DNA of 64,000 nucleotides. It comes from Pandoraea sp. ASV26 (lineage in GTDB: Bacteria > Pseudomonadota > Gammaproteobacteria > Burkholderiales > Burkholderiaceae). Positions 62,706-64,000 of this stretch are shown in pieces; the stretch's first letter is position 1; every line of letters begins with the position of its first letter. The position numbers and the translations under genes are program-made. The stretch spans positions 1-64,000 of the forward strand of contig NZ_JAELTP010000014.1 in assembly GCF_016428915.1 (NCBI RefSeq), given 5' to 3'. The notes under the pieces are model-generated. The model saw only the letters and a program-made list of their open reading frames with translations. It did not search any database and was not told the DNA's origin.

Positions 62706-64000
62706 TCATTTAGCCGACGCTACCACCGCGTCGGCGATCCGCGTTGCAATCTCCGGCAGCCGCGCGTCATCGAGCGCGGCGTAGCCCAGCACCAGCGCCG
62801 GGGCCGCGGCCTGCGACCGGGTGAACTCTCCCAATCCCTCCACAAATACGCCCTGCTCGCGCAGCGTCGCGACAAGCGCCGCCTCATCGACTTGCGGCGG
62901 CAGCCACAGCACGAAGTGAAAGCCTGCATGCTCGCCGGTAATACGGCAGGGCATCGGCATGCGCGCGCGAAGTGCGTCGAGCAACAGATTGCGGCGACGC
63001 AGATACACACTGCGTGAAGCGCGCAAGTGCCGTGCGAAATCACCGGCGTCGATGTAGCTCGCCAACGCCATCTGCTCGATGAGACTGTTGGCGCGCCCCG
63101 ACGCCGAGCGCAATCCCGCAATGCGGGCAAGCAAGGCCGGCGGCGCCAACAGATAACCGATGCGCAGCGACGGGAACAGCGACTTGTTGAAGCTGCTGCA
63201 ATGAATCACGCGAGCGTGCGTGTCGATGGCCTTGAGTGCGGGTAACGGCGCGCTGCCGTAGCTGAACTCGCTGTCGTAATCGTCCTCCACGATCCACACA
63301 TCACGCGCTGCCGCCCATTCCAGCAATTGCATGCGTCGGTTGATCGACATCGTGGTGCCCAGTGGCGCCTGATGCGCAGGCGTGACGTAGGCGATGCCCG
63401 GACGCCCCGCTCCGGCACGTTCGGCGGCCTCCACGACAAAGCCTTCGTCGTCGACCGGCACGCTCACGCAACGCTGCGGCGGGGCCTTGAGCAGCGACGC
63501 CAGATTCTTGTAGCCGGGATCTTCGAAATAGAACGCGGTGCTGTCGTGCGCGAGTACGTCGGTGATGAGATCGATCGCGTGACGAATCCCCGTGGTCACG
63601 ACGATCTCGGCAGCATCGCACGCAATGCCACGGGTCATGCGCACGTAGCGGGCGATGCTCTCGCGCAGCGGCAGATAGCCACGGGGATCGGTATCGGCCA
63701 GCAACGCAGGCGTGACGGCCCGCAGCGCACGATTCATATGCCATCGCCAGGCTGGCAGCGAAAACAGCGCGGCGTCGACCGAACGACCGGTCTTGAGCGC
63801 AATCGACGCCGCGTTTTCAGGCAACGGCGCGGCCGGTATCCCCGCATGGCGCTCGGCATGAGGCGAAGCCCCGGCAACGGACAGATCCGCGACCACCTCC
63901 GTGCCCGCACCGACACGACTTGCCACGTAGCCCTCTAGCGTCAGTTGCTCGAAAGCCAGTTCGACGATGCCGCGCGACACGCCCCATCGCTCTGCGAGTG
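62706..64000 (-). CDS. MocR/PdxR-type GntR-aminotransferase regulator, 5' end outside the window
   Basis: About 430 C-terminal residues are visible. The recognition part of a GntR HTH, LAERWGVSRGIVELAFEQLTLEGYVASRVGAGT, lies at the window end. A type-I aminotransferase-like domain follows (VVTTGIRHAIDLITDVL, YFEDPGYKN, VTPAHQAPLGTTMSINRRMQLLEWA), with the PLP lysine in IHCSSFNKSLFPSLRIGYL. Such regulators sense PLP or related metabolites. The true start lies beyond position 64000. It is convergent with the cyo operon, 51 bases away, with no clear terminator between them. Confidence 0.92.
   Translation of the reverse strand, partial: LAERWGVSRGIVELAFEQLTLEGYVASRVGAGTEVVADLSVAGASPHAERHAGIPAAPLPENAASIALKTGRSVDAALFSLPAWRWHMNRALRAVTPALLADTDPRGYLPLRESIARYVRMTRGIACDAAEIVVTTGIRHAIDLITDVLAHDSTAFYFEDPGYKNLASLLKAPPQRCVSVPVDDEGFVVEAAERAGAGRPGIAYVTPAHQAPLGTTMSINRRMQLLEWAAARDVWIVEDDYDSEFSYGSAPLPALKAIDTHARVIHCSSFNKSLFPSLRIGYLLAPPALLARIAGLRSASGRANSLIEQMALASYIDAGDFARHLRASRSVYLRRRNLLLDALRARMPMPCRITGEHAGFHFVLWLPPQVDEAALVATLREQGVFVEGLGEFTRSQAAAPALVLGYAALDDARLPEIATRIADAVVASAK

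Overview
The window is high-GC DNA with dense operons and Shine-Dalgarno-led starts. It carries trimeric porins, several AAHS-type aromatic-acid transporters, a bo3-type quinol oxidase and a protocatechuate branch. Together these fit a Burkholderiaceae beta-proteobacterium, most like Pandoraea; the genus is an inference from gene content, not from a marker gene. No rRNA, tRNA, insertion sequence or CRISPR array was seen.

Layout. (1) 1-7415, minus strand: a tightly coupled flagellar operon fliF-G-H-I-J-D-S-T, with what may be the start of a fliK-like gene at the window edge. The contiguity of basal-body and filament-cap genes and the unusual FliD N-terminus suggest a secondary (lateral-type) flagellum. 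(2) 7656-10216: ahpC-ahpF peroxide defence, with hairpins between the genes and a large palindrome upstream. (3) 10281-12751: a regulator/beta-propeller pair and small secreted peptides. (4) 12907-17858: an N-formylglutamate amidohydrolase-like gene, an IclR regulator and a YfcC-type transporter, divergent from a porin across a promoter region with a long inverted repeat. (5) 17913-18612: a small membrane protein and a decayed marR gene whose palindromic operator is still intact.

(6) 18647-28005: 4-hydroxybenzoate to beta-ketoadipate genes (pcaK-like transporter, pobA, pobR, pcaD, pcaC, pcaB, pcaG, pcaH, pcaQ). (7) 28075-38586: a hydroxycinnamate (ferulate/coumarate) block: ech-vdh-fcs-acyl-CoA dehydrogenase-amidohydrolase, a porin, an MFS transporter and a MarR regulator. 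It has the content of the Acinetobacter hca cluster. Regions 6 and 7 form one funnel: hydroxycinnamates are CoA-activated, shortened to aromatic aldehydes, oxidised to acids, hydroxylated to protocatechuate and ring-cleaved. vanAB and pcaIJF are not in the window.

(8) 38771-43690, minus strand: an unusual chemosensory-like operon. It has a membrane kinase that fuses a receptor-like front end to a CheA-type Hpt/ATPase core without a CheW-like domain, a membrane-anchored fragment of a methyl-accepting signalling domain, two CheX/CheC-like proteins with the same C-terminal peptide, and a CheY. This is the strongest candidate for a little-described system here. (9) 43951-47769: LysR, FAD monooxygenase and AAHS transporter. 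(10) 47770-56081: a dipeptide/glutathione-type ABC importer operon ending in a gamma-glutamyltransferase without a signal peptide, with a divergent LysR gene. (11) 56154-64000: an MHS-family transporter, cyoABCD-SURF1, and a MocR-type regulator cut by the window end.
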